Below, one piece after another: positions 7,545 through 16,190 of a stretch of 64,000 nucleotides of DNA; position 1 is the first letter of the stretch; every line of letters begins with the position of its first letter. Source of the DNA: Oerskovia turbata (GTDB taxonomy: Bacteria; Actinomycetota; Actinomycetes; Actinomycetales; Cellulomonadaceae); NCBI RefSeq assembly GCF_000718325.1, contig NZ_JOFV01000001.1:1-64000 (forward strand). Reading direction: 5' to 3'. The notes under the pieces were generated by a model. The model searched no databases, was not told where the DNA came from, and saw only the letters and a list, made by a program, of their open reading frames with translations. The translations under genes were made by a program, and so were the position numbers.

Positions 7545-8909
7545 CTACGACGCCGGCGGTGCCGACGGTGCCTGCGGTGCGTGCGGTGCCGACGACCCCG
7601 CCTCGACGGTCGGCGTCGCGCCCTGCGGCACGCGGCGTCCCCGCTGGACGAGCCGGACCACCGCCCCGACGAGCAGCACGACGAGCGCGACGTTGCGGAC
7701 CGCCGCGAGGAGGACGATCCACGGTGTGCCGACCGTGAACTCCCAGTACGCGACCGGGTAGAGCACCTGGGTCAGCACAGCGGTGCCCAGGACGGCGAGG
7801 GCGGGAGGCGACCAGACCGGCCGTGCGCCCGGCCCCGCGAGCGCGATCGCGACGGCGACCGGGGGCCCGATCCACGCGACGAACTGCGGCGAGCCCACCT
7901 TGTTGAACACGATGAGGCTCAGCAGCAGCGCCGTCACCGCGAGGAGGAACACGTCGGTGCGGGCCTCGGGCCGGCGGCGGACGGCCCACCAGGAGGTCGC
8001 GGCGATCGCCACGACCGCGAGGGGCAGCAGCACGTCGAGGAGCCTGCCGGTCGTGCTCGTGCCGGGACCGAGGATCTCCAGGGTGCGGATGTCGGGGTTC
8101 ATCCAGACCCGCCACTGCGGATCGACGAGCCGCAGGACGCTGAACGGCGTCGCGAACACCGACTCGGACTGCAGGCCGCGCGAGTCCTGCGTGCCGAACA
8201 CCCCGAGGACCCGGGCGCCCGAACCACCCGCCAGGGCGAGCGCGACGACCACGACGCTGACCGCCGCGCCGGGCAGGATCACGGTGCGCCACGGGCGCCT
8301 CGCGGTCGTCAGGAGTGCGACGACCACGGCACCCGGCGCGATCTTGACCCAGGCGCCGAACGTCGCGATCGCCGTCGCGACAGCGGGCCGGCGGACCGCG
8401 ACCGCCAGCGAGACGACCAGCAGCGCCCCGGCCACGCCGTCGAGGCGCCCCAGGAAGATCGGCCCGAGCGCGACGAGGAACAGCAGCCACCACCAGGCCG
8501 CGACCCGGCCGCGCCCCGGCAGGCGCGCGAGGAACCAGAGCGCGACCGCGTCGAGCACGACGACCAGGGCCAGGAACTGCGCGTAGTACGCCTCGAACGA
8601 CGTGCCGACGACGGCGGGGGCCGACACCGGCAGCAGGGCCCCCACGGGGTACACCCAGTCGTAGTCCAGCACGGGCCAGATCCCGCGGTCCCAGCCCGCA
8701 CGGGCCCAGTACCAGTAGAGCTGGACGTCGCCCGAGATCCGGTACCCCCAGGTCAGGGCGTCGACGATCAGCCAGGCGTGCACGAGCGCGAAGCCCGCGA
8801 CCAGGGCCCAGGGGGAGCGCAGCATCCAGGCGAGGAACCGGCGTCCGGTCGAGAGGGGCCGGGCGGCGGTGGTCTCGGGCACGGGCTCATCGTCGCACGA
8901 CGGCGCCAC
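7545..8909 (-). CDS. GT87-like polyprenol-phosphate glycosyltransferase, membrane protein
   Basis: 454 residues with roughly ten hydrophobic segments. The first periplasmic loop has ISGDVQLYWYWARAGWDRG and PVLDYDWVYPVGALL, the arrangement of acidic residues seen in GT-C mannosyl/arabinosyltransferases of the GT87 (DUF2029) family, which build cell-envelope glycans with polyprenol-linked sugars. The cytoplasmic C-terminus is Pro/Ala rich and dispensable-looking. A GTG is used as start; another in-frame GTG at 8882 cannot be excluded. The acceptor glycan is unknown. Confidence 0.75.
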   Translation of the reverse strand: MAPSCDDEPVPETTAARPLSTGRRFLAWMLRSPWALVAGFALVHAWLIVDALTWGYRISGDVQLYWYWARAGWDRGIWPVLDYDWVYPVGALLPVSAPAVVGTSFEAYYAQFLALVVVLDAVALWFLARLPGRGRVAAWWWLLFLVALGPIFLGRLDGVAGALLVVSLAVAVRRPAVATAIATFGAWVKIAPGAVVVALLTTARRPWRTVILPGAAVSVVVVALALAGGSGARVLGVFGTQDSRGLQSESVFATPFSVLRLVDPQWRVWMNPDIRTLEILGPGTSTTGRLLDVLLPLAVVAIAATSWWAVRRRPEARTDVFLLAVTALLLSLIVFNKVGSPQFVAWIGPPVAVAIALAGPGARPVWSPPALAVLGTAVLTQVLYPVAYWEFTVGTPWIVLLAAVRNVALVVLLVGAVVRLVQRGRRVPQGATPTVEAGSSAPHAPQAPSAPPAS

Positions 8910-9004
8910 GCACGGAGGGAGAGCAGGGCGCCGTGGACGGGGGCGCCGTCGGGCACGAAGAAGCGGCCCGCCCGGACGGAGAGGAGGCCCGGGCGGACCG
9001 CTGG

Positions 9005-9032
9005 GTCGCGCGGTGAGGCAGCACCGCGCGAC
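9005..9032 (-). terminator. Hairpin after thiolase gene
   Basis: GTCGCGCGGTG and CACCGCGCGAC form perfect 11-base arms around a 6-base loop, 16 bases beyond the thiolase stop codon. It has no T-run, as is common for terminators in GC-rich genomes. Confidence 0.65.
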
Positions 9033-9047
9033 GCGAGGAGGAACGAC

Positions 9048-10238
9048 TCAGGCGCGCAGGATCAGCGCATCCCCCTGACCGCCGCCGCCGCACAGCGCGG
9101 CGACGCCCACGCCGCCCCCGCGGCGCTGGAGCGCGAGGGCCAGGTGCAGGGCGAGGCGCGCGCCCGAGGCCCCCACGGGGTGGCCCAGGGCGATCGCGCC
9201 GCCGTCGGCGTTGACGACCGCGGGCTCGACCCCGAGGTCCGCGATCGACTGGAGCGCGACGGCCGCGAAGGCCTCGTTGATCTCGACGAGGTCGAGCTCG
9301 TCGGCCTTCATGCCCTCGCGTTCGAGCGCACGGGTGATCGCGCGCGCAGGCTGGGAGTGCAACGAGTTGTCGGGGCCCGCGACCTGGCCGGCCGACCGGA
9401 TCTCGGCGAGCCAGGTGAGGCCGCGCGAGACCGCGAAGGCCTTGCTGACGACCACGACCGCCGCGGCGCCGTCGGACAGCGGCGACGAGGACCCGGCCGT
9501 GATGGTGCCGTCCTTCACGAACGCAGGACGCAGCCCCGCGAGCGCCTCGACCGTGGTGCCGGGACGGATGCCCTCGTCGTCGGCGACGACGACCGGCTCG
9601 CCCTTGCGCTGCGGGACCGTGACGGGCGCGATCTCCTCGGCCAGGCGGTCCTCCGCGCGGGCCGCGGCGGCGAGGGCGTGCGAGCGGGCCGCGTACTCGT
9701 CCTGCTCGGCGCGGCCGATGCCGCGCGTCGCGCAGCCGCGGTCGGTGGCCTCGCCCATGATCTGGCCGTCGAACGGGTCGCGCAGGCCGTCGTGCGTGAG
9801 CGAGTCCGCCATGGTCACGTCGCCGAACGCGAAGCCCTTGCGCGAGCCGAGCACGAGGTGCGGCGCGTTCGTCATGGACTCCTGGCCGCCCGCGACGACG
9901 ACGGACGCCTCGCCCGTGCGGATCAGGCGCGCCGCGTCGATGATCGCGGTCAGGCCTGACAGGCACAGCTTGTTGATCGTGACGGTCGGGACGTCCCAGC
10001 CGATCCCGGCGGCGATCGCGGCCTGGCGGGCGGGGCCCTGCCCGCCGCCCGCCTGGATGACCTGACCCATGACGACGGCGTCGACGTCGGCCGCCTCGAC
10101 CCCCGCCGCGTCGAGCGCTCCGCGGATCGCGTGCGCACCCAGCTCGTTCGCCGACAGGGACGCGAGCGCGCCCTGGAAGCGCGTGAACGGCGTGCGCGCG
10201 CCGTGCAGGAGGACGGGGACGTGTGCGTCGTTGCTCAT
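9048..10238 (-). CDS. Acetyl-CoA C-acyltransferase (thiolase)
   Basis: 396 residues, the normal length for thiolase. The nucleophile Cys92 is in NKLCLSGL, His353 in [14 protein letters not shown], and the second active-site Cys383 in [11 protein letters not shown]. It cleaves 3-ketoacyl-CoA with CoA, or runs in reverse to condense two acetyl-CoA. It is the last gene of a minus-strand TetR / acyl-CoA dehydrogenase / thiolase unit with gaps of 75-90 bases, so a role in degrading an acyl-CoA substrate is likely. Confidence 0.95.
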   Translation of the reverse strand: MSNDAHVPVLLHGARTPFTRFQGALASLSANELGAHAIRGALDAAGVEAADVDAVVMGQVIQAGGGQGPARQAAIAAGIGWDVPTVTINKLCLSGLTAIIDAARLIRTGEASVVVAGGQESMTNAPHLVLGSRKGFAFGDVTMADSLTHDGLRDPFDGQIMGEATDRGCATRGIGRAEQDEYAARSHALAAAARAEDRLAEEIAPVTVPQRKGEPVVVADDEGIRPGTTVEALAGLRPAFVKDGTITAGSSSPLSDGAAAVVVVSKAFAVSRGLTWLAEIRSAGQVAGPDNSLHSQPARAITRALEREGMKADELDLVEINEAFAAVALQSIADLGVEPAVVNADGGAIALGHPVGASGARLALHLALALQRRGGGVGVAALCGGGGQGDALILRA

Positions 10239-10313
10239 GAGGTGCTCCGTGGGAAGGGTCGAGGTCGGGCGGGTGCGGCGCTCCCGGTACGGGGGAGCGC
10301 CGCCGACGAGGGG

Positions 10314-11549
10314 CTACGCGAACGCGGAGACGCCCGTGATGTCGCGGCCCACGATGAGGGCCTGGACGCTCTCGGTGCCCTCGTACGTGTGCAGGGCCTC
10401 GACGTCCGCGAAGTGCCGCGCGACGCGGTTCGCGAGCAGGATGCCGTTGCCGCCGAGCATGTCGCGCGCGCTCGCCGCGATCTCGCGGGCGCCGCGGGTG
10501 CACGTGTACTTGGCGATCGACGCCTGCGGGCCGCTCAGCGTGCCCGCCTCGTCGAGGCGCGTCATCTGCGCGACGAGGAGCTGCATCTGGGTGAGGGTCG
10601 AGAGCATGCGGGTCAGGCGCTCCTGGACCATCTGGTTCGCGGCGAGCGGGCGCCCGAACTGGACGCGCTGCTTCGCGTAGGCGACGGCCGTCTCGTAGCA
10701 AGCGGTCGCATGCCCGACGGCGGACCACGCCACCCCGAGGCGCGTCGCCTGGAGCACGCGTGCGGTGTCCTTGAACGACCGGCCGCCCGGGAGCATGGCC
10801 GAGGCCGGGACGAAAACGTCGGTCAGGACGATGTGGGCCTGCCAGATCGCGCGCAGCGAGACCTTGCCCTCGATGGTCGTGGCCGCGTAGCCCGGGGTGT
10901 CCTGCGGGACGAGGAACCCGTGGACCTGCTGGTCCTCGGTGGACCGCGCCCACAGGACCGTGACGTCGCCGCACGACCCGAAGCCGATCCACTTCTTCTC
11001 GCCGTCGATCACGTAGCCCTCGACGCCGTCGCGGGTCTCGCGGCGGGCCGTGGTCTCGAGCGAGACCGAGTCCGAGCCGTGCGTGGGCTCGGTCAGGGCG
11101 AACGCGCCGAGCTTCTCGCCGCGCGCGAGCGGGCCGAGCCACGCGGCCTTCTGCTCGTCCGAGCCGAGGAGCTGGATCGAGCGGAGCGCGAGGCCGCCCT
11201 GGACGCCGCAGATCGTCGCGACCGAGCCGTCGCCGCGCGACATCTCCATCTCGGCGAGGCCTGCACCCATGAGGCTGATCGGCGGCGCGCCGGGGACGTC
11301 GACGCCGTCGCGCAGGAAGTCGAGCTCTCCCATGCGCTTGGCCAGGCCGAACGGGACCTCGGCACGCTCCCAGTACCCGTCGATCACGGGCAGGACCTCG
11401 TCCTGGACGAACGTGCGGACCCGCTGCTGAAGGTCGCGGTCTGCGGGGGTCGCGTCCGAGAACGCGCCGGCGTAGTCGATGTCGAGGGGCTGCGAGAGGT
11501 CGTAGTCCGGCTCGGTCACGGTGCGGCGGACGGGGTTCTCGATCGTCAT
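10314..11549 (-). CDS. Acyl-CoA dehydrogenase, glutaryl-CoA dehydrogenase-like
   Basis: 411 residues. FAD-dependent dehydrogenase with the motif FALTEPTHGSDS in the flavin-binding middle domain, the C-terminal helix segment DMLGGNGI, and the catalytic Glu at about 390 in TYEGTESVQALIVGRDITG. That last motif is the form found in glutaryl-CoA dehydrogenase and ACOX4-type enzymes. It feeds the adjacent thiolase. The ATG start is clear. Whether it decarboxylates glutaryl-CoA or oxidises a branched acyl-CoA cannot be decided here. Confidence 0.92.
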   Translation of the reverse strand: MTIENPVRRTVTEPDYDLSQPLDIDYAGAFSDATPADRDLQQRVRTFVQDEVLPVIDGYWERAEVPFGLAKRMGELDFLRDGVDVPGAPPISLMGAGLAEMEMSRGDGSVATICGVQGGLALRSIQLLGSDEQKAAWLGPLARGEKLGAFALTEPTHGSDSVSLETTARRETRDGVEGYVIDGEKKWIGFGSCGDVTVLWARSTEDQQVHGFLVPQDTPGYAATTIEGKVSLRAIWQAHIVLTDVFVPASAMLPGGRSFKDTARVLQATRLGVAWSAVGHATACYETAVAYAKQRVQFGRPLAANQMVQERLTRMLSTLTQMQLLVAQMTRLDEAGTLSGPQASIAKYTCTRGAREIAASARDMLGGNGILLANRVARHFADVEALHTYEGTESVQALIVGRDITGVSAFA

Positions 11550-11639
11550 GGGGGTGCTCCCGGGGCTCGGGCCGGACGTCGGTGTCGGGCGATGCTCCCA
11601 TGGTGCGTGATATCGCGTCTCAGGTCAAGAGACGGAGTA

Positions 11640-12251
11640 TCAGTCCCCTTGTCTGGCCGCCTCGACGAGGACCGGCAGGTGCTGTGCGGCGAGCCGGAGC
11701 GGCTCGTCGTCGCCCGAGACGCGGCTCAGCAGCTCGGCGCCCTCGAGCGTCGAGAGCACCGTGCAGGCCAAGGAGTCTGCGGCGTCGTCCGGGAGCCCGC
11801 CGCGGCGGAGCTTGTCGGCGATGAGGGCGCGCCAGTCGCGGAGTGCGTCGTCGGAGGCCTGCTGGAGGAGGGGGGAGCGGCCGATGAGCTCGAGCGCGGT
11901 CGCGGCGACGGGGCAGCCGTCGGTCCACTCCGACTCCCGCAGGGTGTCGGCGAGCAGGAGTGCGCAGCTCGCGACGGCCTCGGCCGGGTCCTCGGTGCTC
12001 GCGAGCCCCTCGCGGAGCAGCCGGGCGAAGTCGTCGGCGCCGAAGCGCAGGGCCTCGGCCGCAAGCTCCTCCTTGCCGCCCGGGAAGAAGTGGTAGAGCG
12101 ACCCGAACGTGGCTCCCGCGTCCGTGGTGATCCGCTTGATGCTCGTGGCCTCGTAGCCCTGGCGCTGGAGCAGGGAGGCGGTCGTGGTGACGAGTCGGGT
12201 CCGGGTGTCGGGCGCGGTGGAGGTCTCCGTCGTGCCGTCGGGGCTGCTCAT
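11640..12251 (-). CDS. TetR-family repressor of the divergent acyl-CoA / monooxygenase regulon
   Basis: 203 residues. The N-terminal helix-turn-helix is seen in TSIKRITTDAGATFGSLYHFF, typical of LmrA/YxaF-like TetR proteins, followed by a ligand-binding domain. It lies at the head of the acyl-CoA dehydrogenase-thiolase unit and opposite the LLM oxygenase unit. Two palindromes in the 81-base gap are its probable operators, so it should repress both directions until an unknown ligand, perhaps an acyl-CoA or the oxygenase substrate, binds. Confidence 0.92.
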   Translation of the reverse strand: MSSPDGTTETSTAPDTRTRLVTTTASLLQRQGYEATSIKRITTDAGATFGSLYHFFPGGKEELAAEALRFGADDFARLLREGLASTEDPAEAVASCALLLADTLRESEWTDGCPVAATALELIGRSPLLQQASDDALRDWRALIADKLRRGGLPDDAADSLACTVLSTLEGAELLSRVSGDDEPLRLAAQHLPVLVEAARQGD

Positions 12252-12271
12252 GCCTCAAGCGTACCCCCTGT

Positions 12272-12287
12272 TAGAACGATCGTTCTA
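12272..12287. promoter_or_regulatory. TetR operator, site 1
   Basis: TAGAACGATCGTTCTA is a perfect 16-base palindrome 20 bases upstream of the tetR start. It shares TAGAACGATCG with site 2, as expected of two sites for one dimeric repressor. Confidence 0.85.
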
Positions 12288-12301
12288 GCGTCTGCTACGG
12301 T

Positions 12302-12325
12302 CCACTAGAACGATCGATCTAGTGG
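12302..12325. promoter_or_regulatory. TetR operator, site 2, overlapping ribosome binding site of the LLM gene
   Basis: The core TAGAACGATCGATCTA is nearly the same as site 1 and is extended by outer arms CCACTAGA and TCTAGTGG. It ends beside the GGAGG ribosome binding site of the plus-strand gene, so bound repressor would also cover the transcript start region. Confidence 0.85.
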
Positions 12326-12332
12326 AGGCGTG

Positions 12333-13364
12333 ATGCAGCAGCACCCAGGACCGGGCACCGACCCGAACCCTCTGACCCAGGAGCACCCGGGATTCGCCCG
12401 GATGTTCGCGCCGGGACGGCTGACCGTGGGCCTGTTCCTGCCGCTCTGGCCCTACGCCGGGGACATGAGGGGCATGGCCGGCCAAGGCGAGGTCGTCCGC
12501 CGTGCCGACGAGTCCGAGCTTGCCGCGCTGTGGGTCCGGGACGTCCCGCTGAACGTGCCGGGCTTCGGTGACGTCGGGCAGGTCTACGACCCGTGGACGT
12601 ACCTCGCCTGGCTCGCCGCCCGCACGAGCAGGCTCTCCCTCGCCGCAGGCAGCGCGGTCTTCTCGCTGCGCCACCCGATCGACCTGGCCAAGCAGGCCAC
12701 CTCGATCGACCACCTCAGCGGCGGACGGCTCGTGCTCGGGGCCGCCTCGGGAGACCGAGGGCAGGAGTTCCCGGCGTACGGGCTCGACCTCGCGACCCGG
12801 GGGAAGCGGTACCGCGAGGCCGTCGAGTGGTTCCGGGCGCTGACCGAGTCCACGAGCCCGACCCTCACGGGCGACCTGGGGCATCTCGACGGGAGCGTCG
12901 ACCTGCTCCCCAAGCCCGTCGTCCGCCGGGTCCCGCTCGTGGTCACGGGCTCGTCGCAGCAGACGCCGCAGTGGATCGCGGACAACGCCGACGGCTGGCT
13001 CGTCTACCCCGGGGCGACCGTCACCCAGGACGGACCGGCCGCACTCGGGCGCAAGATCGCTGCCTGGCGCGAGCTCGTGCCGGGCGGTGCGTTCCGCCCC
13101 GTCGCGACCAACGAGTGGCTCGACCTCGTCGAGGACCGGAGCTCCAGGCCCACCGCCTTGCGGGGCGGGTTCGTGCTCCGCACCGGGACCGACGGGTTGC
13201 TCGACCTGCTGCAGCGCTGGCAGGACGCGGGCGTGAACCACGGCGCGCTCGGGGTCCAGCACGGTGCTCGCCCCGCGTCCGAGACCGTGCAGCAGATCGT
13301 CGAGGAGGTCGCCCCGCACTTCCCTGCGCTCCTCGGACCGGCGCCCGAGGCTCCCGTGTGGTGA
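12333..13364 (+). CDS. LLM-class flavin-dependent oxidoreductase (monooxygenase)
   Basis: 343 residues. Bacterial luciferase-like TIM barrel: LTVGLFLPLWPYAGD at the N-terminus, then AAGSAVFSLRHPIDLAKQ and IDHLSGGRLVLGAASGDRGQ, with PLVVTGSSQQTPQWIADNADG near the C-terminal end of the barrel. These enzymes use FMNH2 or F420H2. The next gene is a flavin reductase, so FMNH2 is likely. ATG with GGAGG four bases upstream is preferred over the GTG just before it. First gene of a three-gene operon with four-base overlaps, under the TetR palindromes. Confidence 0.9.
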   Translation: MQQHPGPGTDPNPLTQEHPGFARMFAPGRLTVGLFLPLWPYAGDMRGMAGQGEVVRRADESELAALWVRDVPLNVPGFGDVGQVYDPWTYLAWLAARTSRLSLAAGSAVFSLRHPIDLAKQATSIDHLSGGRLVLGAASGDRGQEFPAYGLDLATRGKRYREAVEWFRALTESTSPTLTGDLGHLDGSVDLLPKPVVRRVPLVVTGSSQQTPQWIADNADGWLVYPGATVTQDGPAALGRKIAAWRELVPGGAFRPVATNEWLDLVEDRSSRPTALRGGFVLRTGTDGLLDLLQRWQDAGVNHGALGVQHGARPASETVQQIVEEVAPHFPALLGPAPEAPVW

Positions 13365-13906
13365 CCCGTCAGGTCGGCGGGACCCCTCCGGTCGGCGCGC
13401 CAGTTCCGGTCGGCGCGCCCGCGGACGCGCTCGCGACGTCGTTCCACGGCGCGATGCGCCGTTTCCCCACGGGCGTCACGGTCATCACGACCGCCACGGC
13501 GGACGGGCCCCACGGCATGACGGCGAGCGCCGTGCTGTCCGTCTCGCTCGATCCGCCGACCGTCCTCGTCTCGCTCGACCACCGCTCCCGCACGTGCGAG
13601 ATCCTGCGCAGCCGGGGCGCGTTCGCGGTCAACGTGCTTGCCGACAGTCAGCACGAGGTGGCGAGCCTGTTCGCCCGCTCGGGCGGGGCCGAGGCGTTCG
13701 ACGGCGTCGACTGGCACGTGCTGCCGGGTACCGGGACGCCCGGCCTGGCCGGCGTCGTCGCCTCGCTCGACTGCCGTGTGGTCGAGAGGTTCGACGTCGC
13801 GGACCACCAGATCGTCGTCGGTCGGGTGGTCGGCGTCCACGGGCGGCCGGACGTCGAGCCGCTCGTCCACCTCGACCGTGCCTACGGGACGGTCGTGCGG
13901 AGGTGA
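13361..13906 (+). CDS. Flavin reductase (FMN-binding, HpaC/DIM6 type)
   Basis: 181 residues. The flavin reductase fold is seen in MRRFPTGVTVITTATADG, HGMTASAVLSVSLDPPTVLV and GAFAVNVLADSQHEVASLFA. Such proteins reduce free FMN with NAD(P)H and supply it to a partner oxygenase, here the LLM protein whose stop codon overlaps this GTG start (GTGA). Together they form a two-component monooxygenase. Confidence 0.92.
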   Translation: MTRQVGGTPPVGAPVPVGAPADALATSFHGAMRRFPTGVTVITTATADGPHGMTASAVLSVSLDPPTVLVSLDHRSRTCEILRSRGAFAVNVLADSQHEVASLFARSGGAEAFDGVDWHVLPGTGTPGLAGVVASLDCRVVERFDVADHQIVVGRVVGVHGRPDVEPLVHLDRAYGTVVRR

Positions 13907-14445
13907 GCCGCGCCGGGACGAGCGACACGGCCGCGGGCTCGGCTACGGCCGCGACGGCCGAGCGAGTCGGGACTCCGGTCGGCCCGCTCTGGGTCGTCAC
14001 GGAGGGTGAGGTGCTCGTGCTCGCGGGCTTTGCCCCCGACCTGGAACAGGTCACGGGCGCGCTCGGGGTGCCGACGGTCGCGGCGCGGGTACGGACGCGG
14101 CAGGAGGGGGCGAGCCGGGCCGCAGCAGCTGTGGCGGCCTATCTCGAGGGCGACCTCGGGGCGCTCGACCGCGTCGCGGTGCGTCAGCCCGGCACTCCTC
14201 GGATGCAGGACGTCTGGCGCAGGCTCCGCGCGGTCCCCGCAGGCGCCACGACGACCTACGGGACGCTACTCCCGGAGGCGCCTCGCCTGGCCGCGAGGGC
14301 GTGCGCGGTGAACCGTGTGACTCTGTTCGTCCCGTGCCACCGCGTGCACCGGGCCGACGGCCACCTGGGCGGCTACACGTGGGGGCTGGAGGTCAAGACC
14401 TGGCTGCGAGACTTTGAGGCCTCGTCCCCTACGGGAGGTTCCTGA
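13903..14445 (+). CDS. Methylated-DNA-protein cysteine methyltransferase (Ogt/MGMT)
   Basis: 180 residues. The suicide acceptor Cys145 lies in LFVPCHRVHRADGHLGGYTWG, with TTYGTLLPEAPRLAARA supplying the DNA-binding helix region. It transfers alkyl groups from O6-alkylguanine to itself. The GTG start overlaps the flavin reductase stop by four bases, so DNA alkylation repair is translationally coupled to an oxygenase. This suggests the oxygenase may release an alkylating by-product such as an aldehyde; that link is inference. Confidence 0.9.
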   Translation: MSRAGTSDTAAGSATAATAERVGTPVGPLWVVTEGEVLVLAGFAPDLEQVTGALGVPTVAARVRTRQEGASRAAAAVAAYLEGDLGALDRVAVRQPGTPRMQDVWRRLRAVPAGATTTYGTLLPEAPRLAARACAVNRVTLFVPCHRVHRADGHLGGYTWGLEVKTWLRDFEASSPTGGS

Positions 14446-14452
14446 CGCGGCC

Positions 14453-14872
14453 TCAGCCCTGCGCGGCCGCGATGTTGACGAGCCAGCCCACGCCGAACCG
14501 GTCGACGCACATGCCGAACGCGTCACCCCACGGCGCGACCTCGAGCGGTACCGTCACGGTCCCGCTCGACGACAGCCTGTCCCAGTAGCCGCGCAGCTCG
14601 CCGTCGTCGGCCTGCTCCCCGCTGAGCGACACCGAGATGCTGGAGCCCGACGTGTACTCCATCGAGCTCGGGGTGTCGGCGGCCATGAGGACCAGGCCGT
14701 TCGGCGCCTCGAGCTGGGAGTGCATGACCTTGTCGGCGTCGGCCGGGTCGTCGGCAGCCTGGAAGTCCGCGAACGTGCTGATCGTCAGCTCGCCACCGAA
14801 CACGTCGCCGTAGAACTCGATCGCTGCACGGGCCTCGTCCCGGAAGTTCAGGTATGGGTTGAGTCGAGTCAT
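14453..14872 (-). CDS. VOC family protein, PhnB-like
   Basis: 139 residues. The sequence begins LNPYLNFRDEARAAIEFYGD and ends APWGDAFGMCVDRFGVGWLVN, the usual start and end of PhnB-type members of the glyoxalase/VOC superfamily (about 140 residues). Function in this group is mostly unknown. It is convergent with the MGMT gene, leaving only seven bases between stops. Confidence 0.88.
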   Translation of the reverse strand: MTRLNPYLNFRDEARAAIEFYGDVFGGELTISTFADFQAADDPADADKVMHSQLEAPNGLVLMAADTPSSMEYTSGSSISVSLSGEQADDGELRGYWDRLSSSGTVTVPLEVAPWGDAFGMCVDRFGVGWLVNIAAAQG

Positions 14873-15039
14873 GGTGTCGCCTTCTCCGTCGAGATCGTCC
14901 GCCTTGCCGCGTCGTCCCGGCTGCGGCCTGCCCTCGGGCCTGCGCCGGCCCGGACGTGGTGCGCCCCGCGCGAGCAGGGGCGCACCTTCGAGTATCCGCC
15001 CGGACCAACGGGACGCAAGAGGTGACGCGAAGGGCCTGA

Positions 15040-15771
15040 TCAGGCCTGCCCGCCGGACGAGGCGGTGGGAGACGCAGCGGGCGAGGCGCCTTCCCGGAGC
15101 AGCGCCTTCGAGCGCCGGTCGATGCGCCACCACACGAAGAACCCGACGAGCGTGAACGCGCCGTAGAACACGTACATGAACGCCGACGCGTAGAACCCGG
15201 CGTCGATCAGCAGCGGCACGCCCACGATGTCGACCGCGACCCAGATGAGCCAGAACTCGACCCAGCCCTTGGCCATGCCGTACGTCGCGAGCAGCGAGCC
15301 CATGAAGATCCAGGCGTCGGCCCACACGGGCTCGTACGACTCCAGGGCACGGAAGAGCGGGGTCAGCAGCGCGGTCCCGGCCACGAGCGCGACGACCAGG
15401 AAGACGCGCTGGCGCCACGTCGCCCAGCGCGGCTCCACGGCCACGCCGTGGCTGTCGGCCTCGGCCTCGCCGAGGCGGTCGCGCGTGCGGCGCCACTGCA
15501 CCCACCCGTACACCGACACGACGACGAACATGACCTGCCGTCCGGCCTGGCCGAGCAGGTTGACGGGGTTGGGCGTCGCGAACACGGCCCCGAGGAACAC
15601 CGTGAGCAGCAGGAGGTTCCCGACGATCCCCACGGGCCACGCCCAGATCTTGCGGCGCATGCCACCGAGCGCGGACGCCAGCCCGAACCCGTTGCCCACG
15701 ATCTCGCGCCACAGCAGGTGCTGGTCGCCGATCGTGAGCTGCGCGTCGAAGAGCGCGTGGATCAGGTCCAT
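15040..15771 (-). CDS. ribM: PnuC-type transporter, probable riboflavin importer RibM
   Basis: 243 residues with about seven membrane segments. The PnuC family pattern is visible in RREIVG-like and FGLASALGG near the N-terminus, VVSVYGWVQWRR in the middle and WVEFWLIWVAVDIVGVPL. PnuC proteins usually move nicotinamide riboside, but an FMN riboswitch lies upstream on the same strand. Riboswitch-linked PnuC relatives (RibM/PnuX) in actinobacteria import riboflavin, so that substrate is favoured. The ATG is preceded by GAGGAA at a good distance. The C-terminal tail is Ala/Ser rich. Confidence 0.85.
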   Translation of the reverse strand: MDLIHALFDAQLTIGDQHLLWREIVGNGFGLASALGGMRRKIWAWPVGIVGNLLLLTVFLGAVFATPNPVNLLGQAGRQVMFVVVSVYGWVQWRRTRDRLGEAEADSHGVAVEPRWATWRQRVFLVVALVAGTALLTPLFRALESYEPVWADAWIFMGSLLATYGMAKGWVEFWLIWVAVDIVGVPLLIDAGFYASAFMYVFYGAFTLVGFFVWWRIDRRSKALLREGASPAASPTASSGGQA

Positions 15772-15947
15772 GGGGTGTTTCCTCGTCGTCCCGGGCGCGT
15801 CGGCTCCGGGGTGAGGGCGGGCGGCGGGTCGGCGCGCCCTCCCGGGCTTCCCGACGGCGTCGCTCACCACGGCCGGACCGCTACCGCCGGTCGTGGGCGG
15901 GCTCGACGGATCGTCGTGCCCGACCCGGCCGGGGACGGCCGTGCCGC

Positions 15948-16069
15948 ACGTGCTTCCTCCCATCCGGACTTTCACCGTCGGTCCTGGAGTTCCACCAGGT
16001 CAACCGCGCGTGGGCGCGGGTCGCGGACTGTCACCGCCGGCTCGGAATTGCACCGACCCCGGAGCACGT
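15948..16069 (-). promoter_or_regulatory. FMN riboswitch (RFN element)
   Basis: Read on the minus strand, the closing stem ACGTGCTCC pairs with the end GGAAGCACGT. Between them are the conserved RFN blocks GGTGCAATTCCGAGCCGGCG, ACAGTCCGCGACCC, CCTGGTGGAACTCCAGG and GACGGTGAAAGTCCGGATGG. About 176 bases separate it from the transporter start codon and hold the expression platform, whose exact fold I could not settle. FMN binding should switch the transporter off. Confidence 0.95.
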
Positions 16070-16190
16070 TCGTGCGTACTGCTTGCTGTGTGCTGCAACC
16101 GCCGATGCTACCCGGGCATTCCCCGGGGCCCGTCAGCGCGACGCTGAGTGCATGATTCGGCGGCGACACGCCCGGCGAGTCGCGGCCGAG

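Noticed and set aside
7265..9959. Long plus-strand frame opposite the GT87-like and thiolase genes
   Set aside because: Shadow frame with no domain, covering two genes with intact catalytic motifs on the other strand.
8887..11601. Long minus-strand frame covering the thiolase and acyl-CoA dehydrogenase genes in another phase
   Set aside because: Arg/Pro-rich low-complexity product with no motif; both true genes are clear in other frames.
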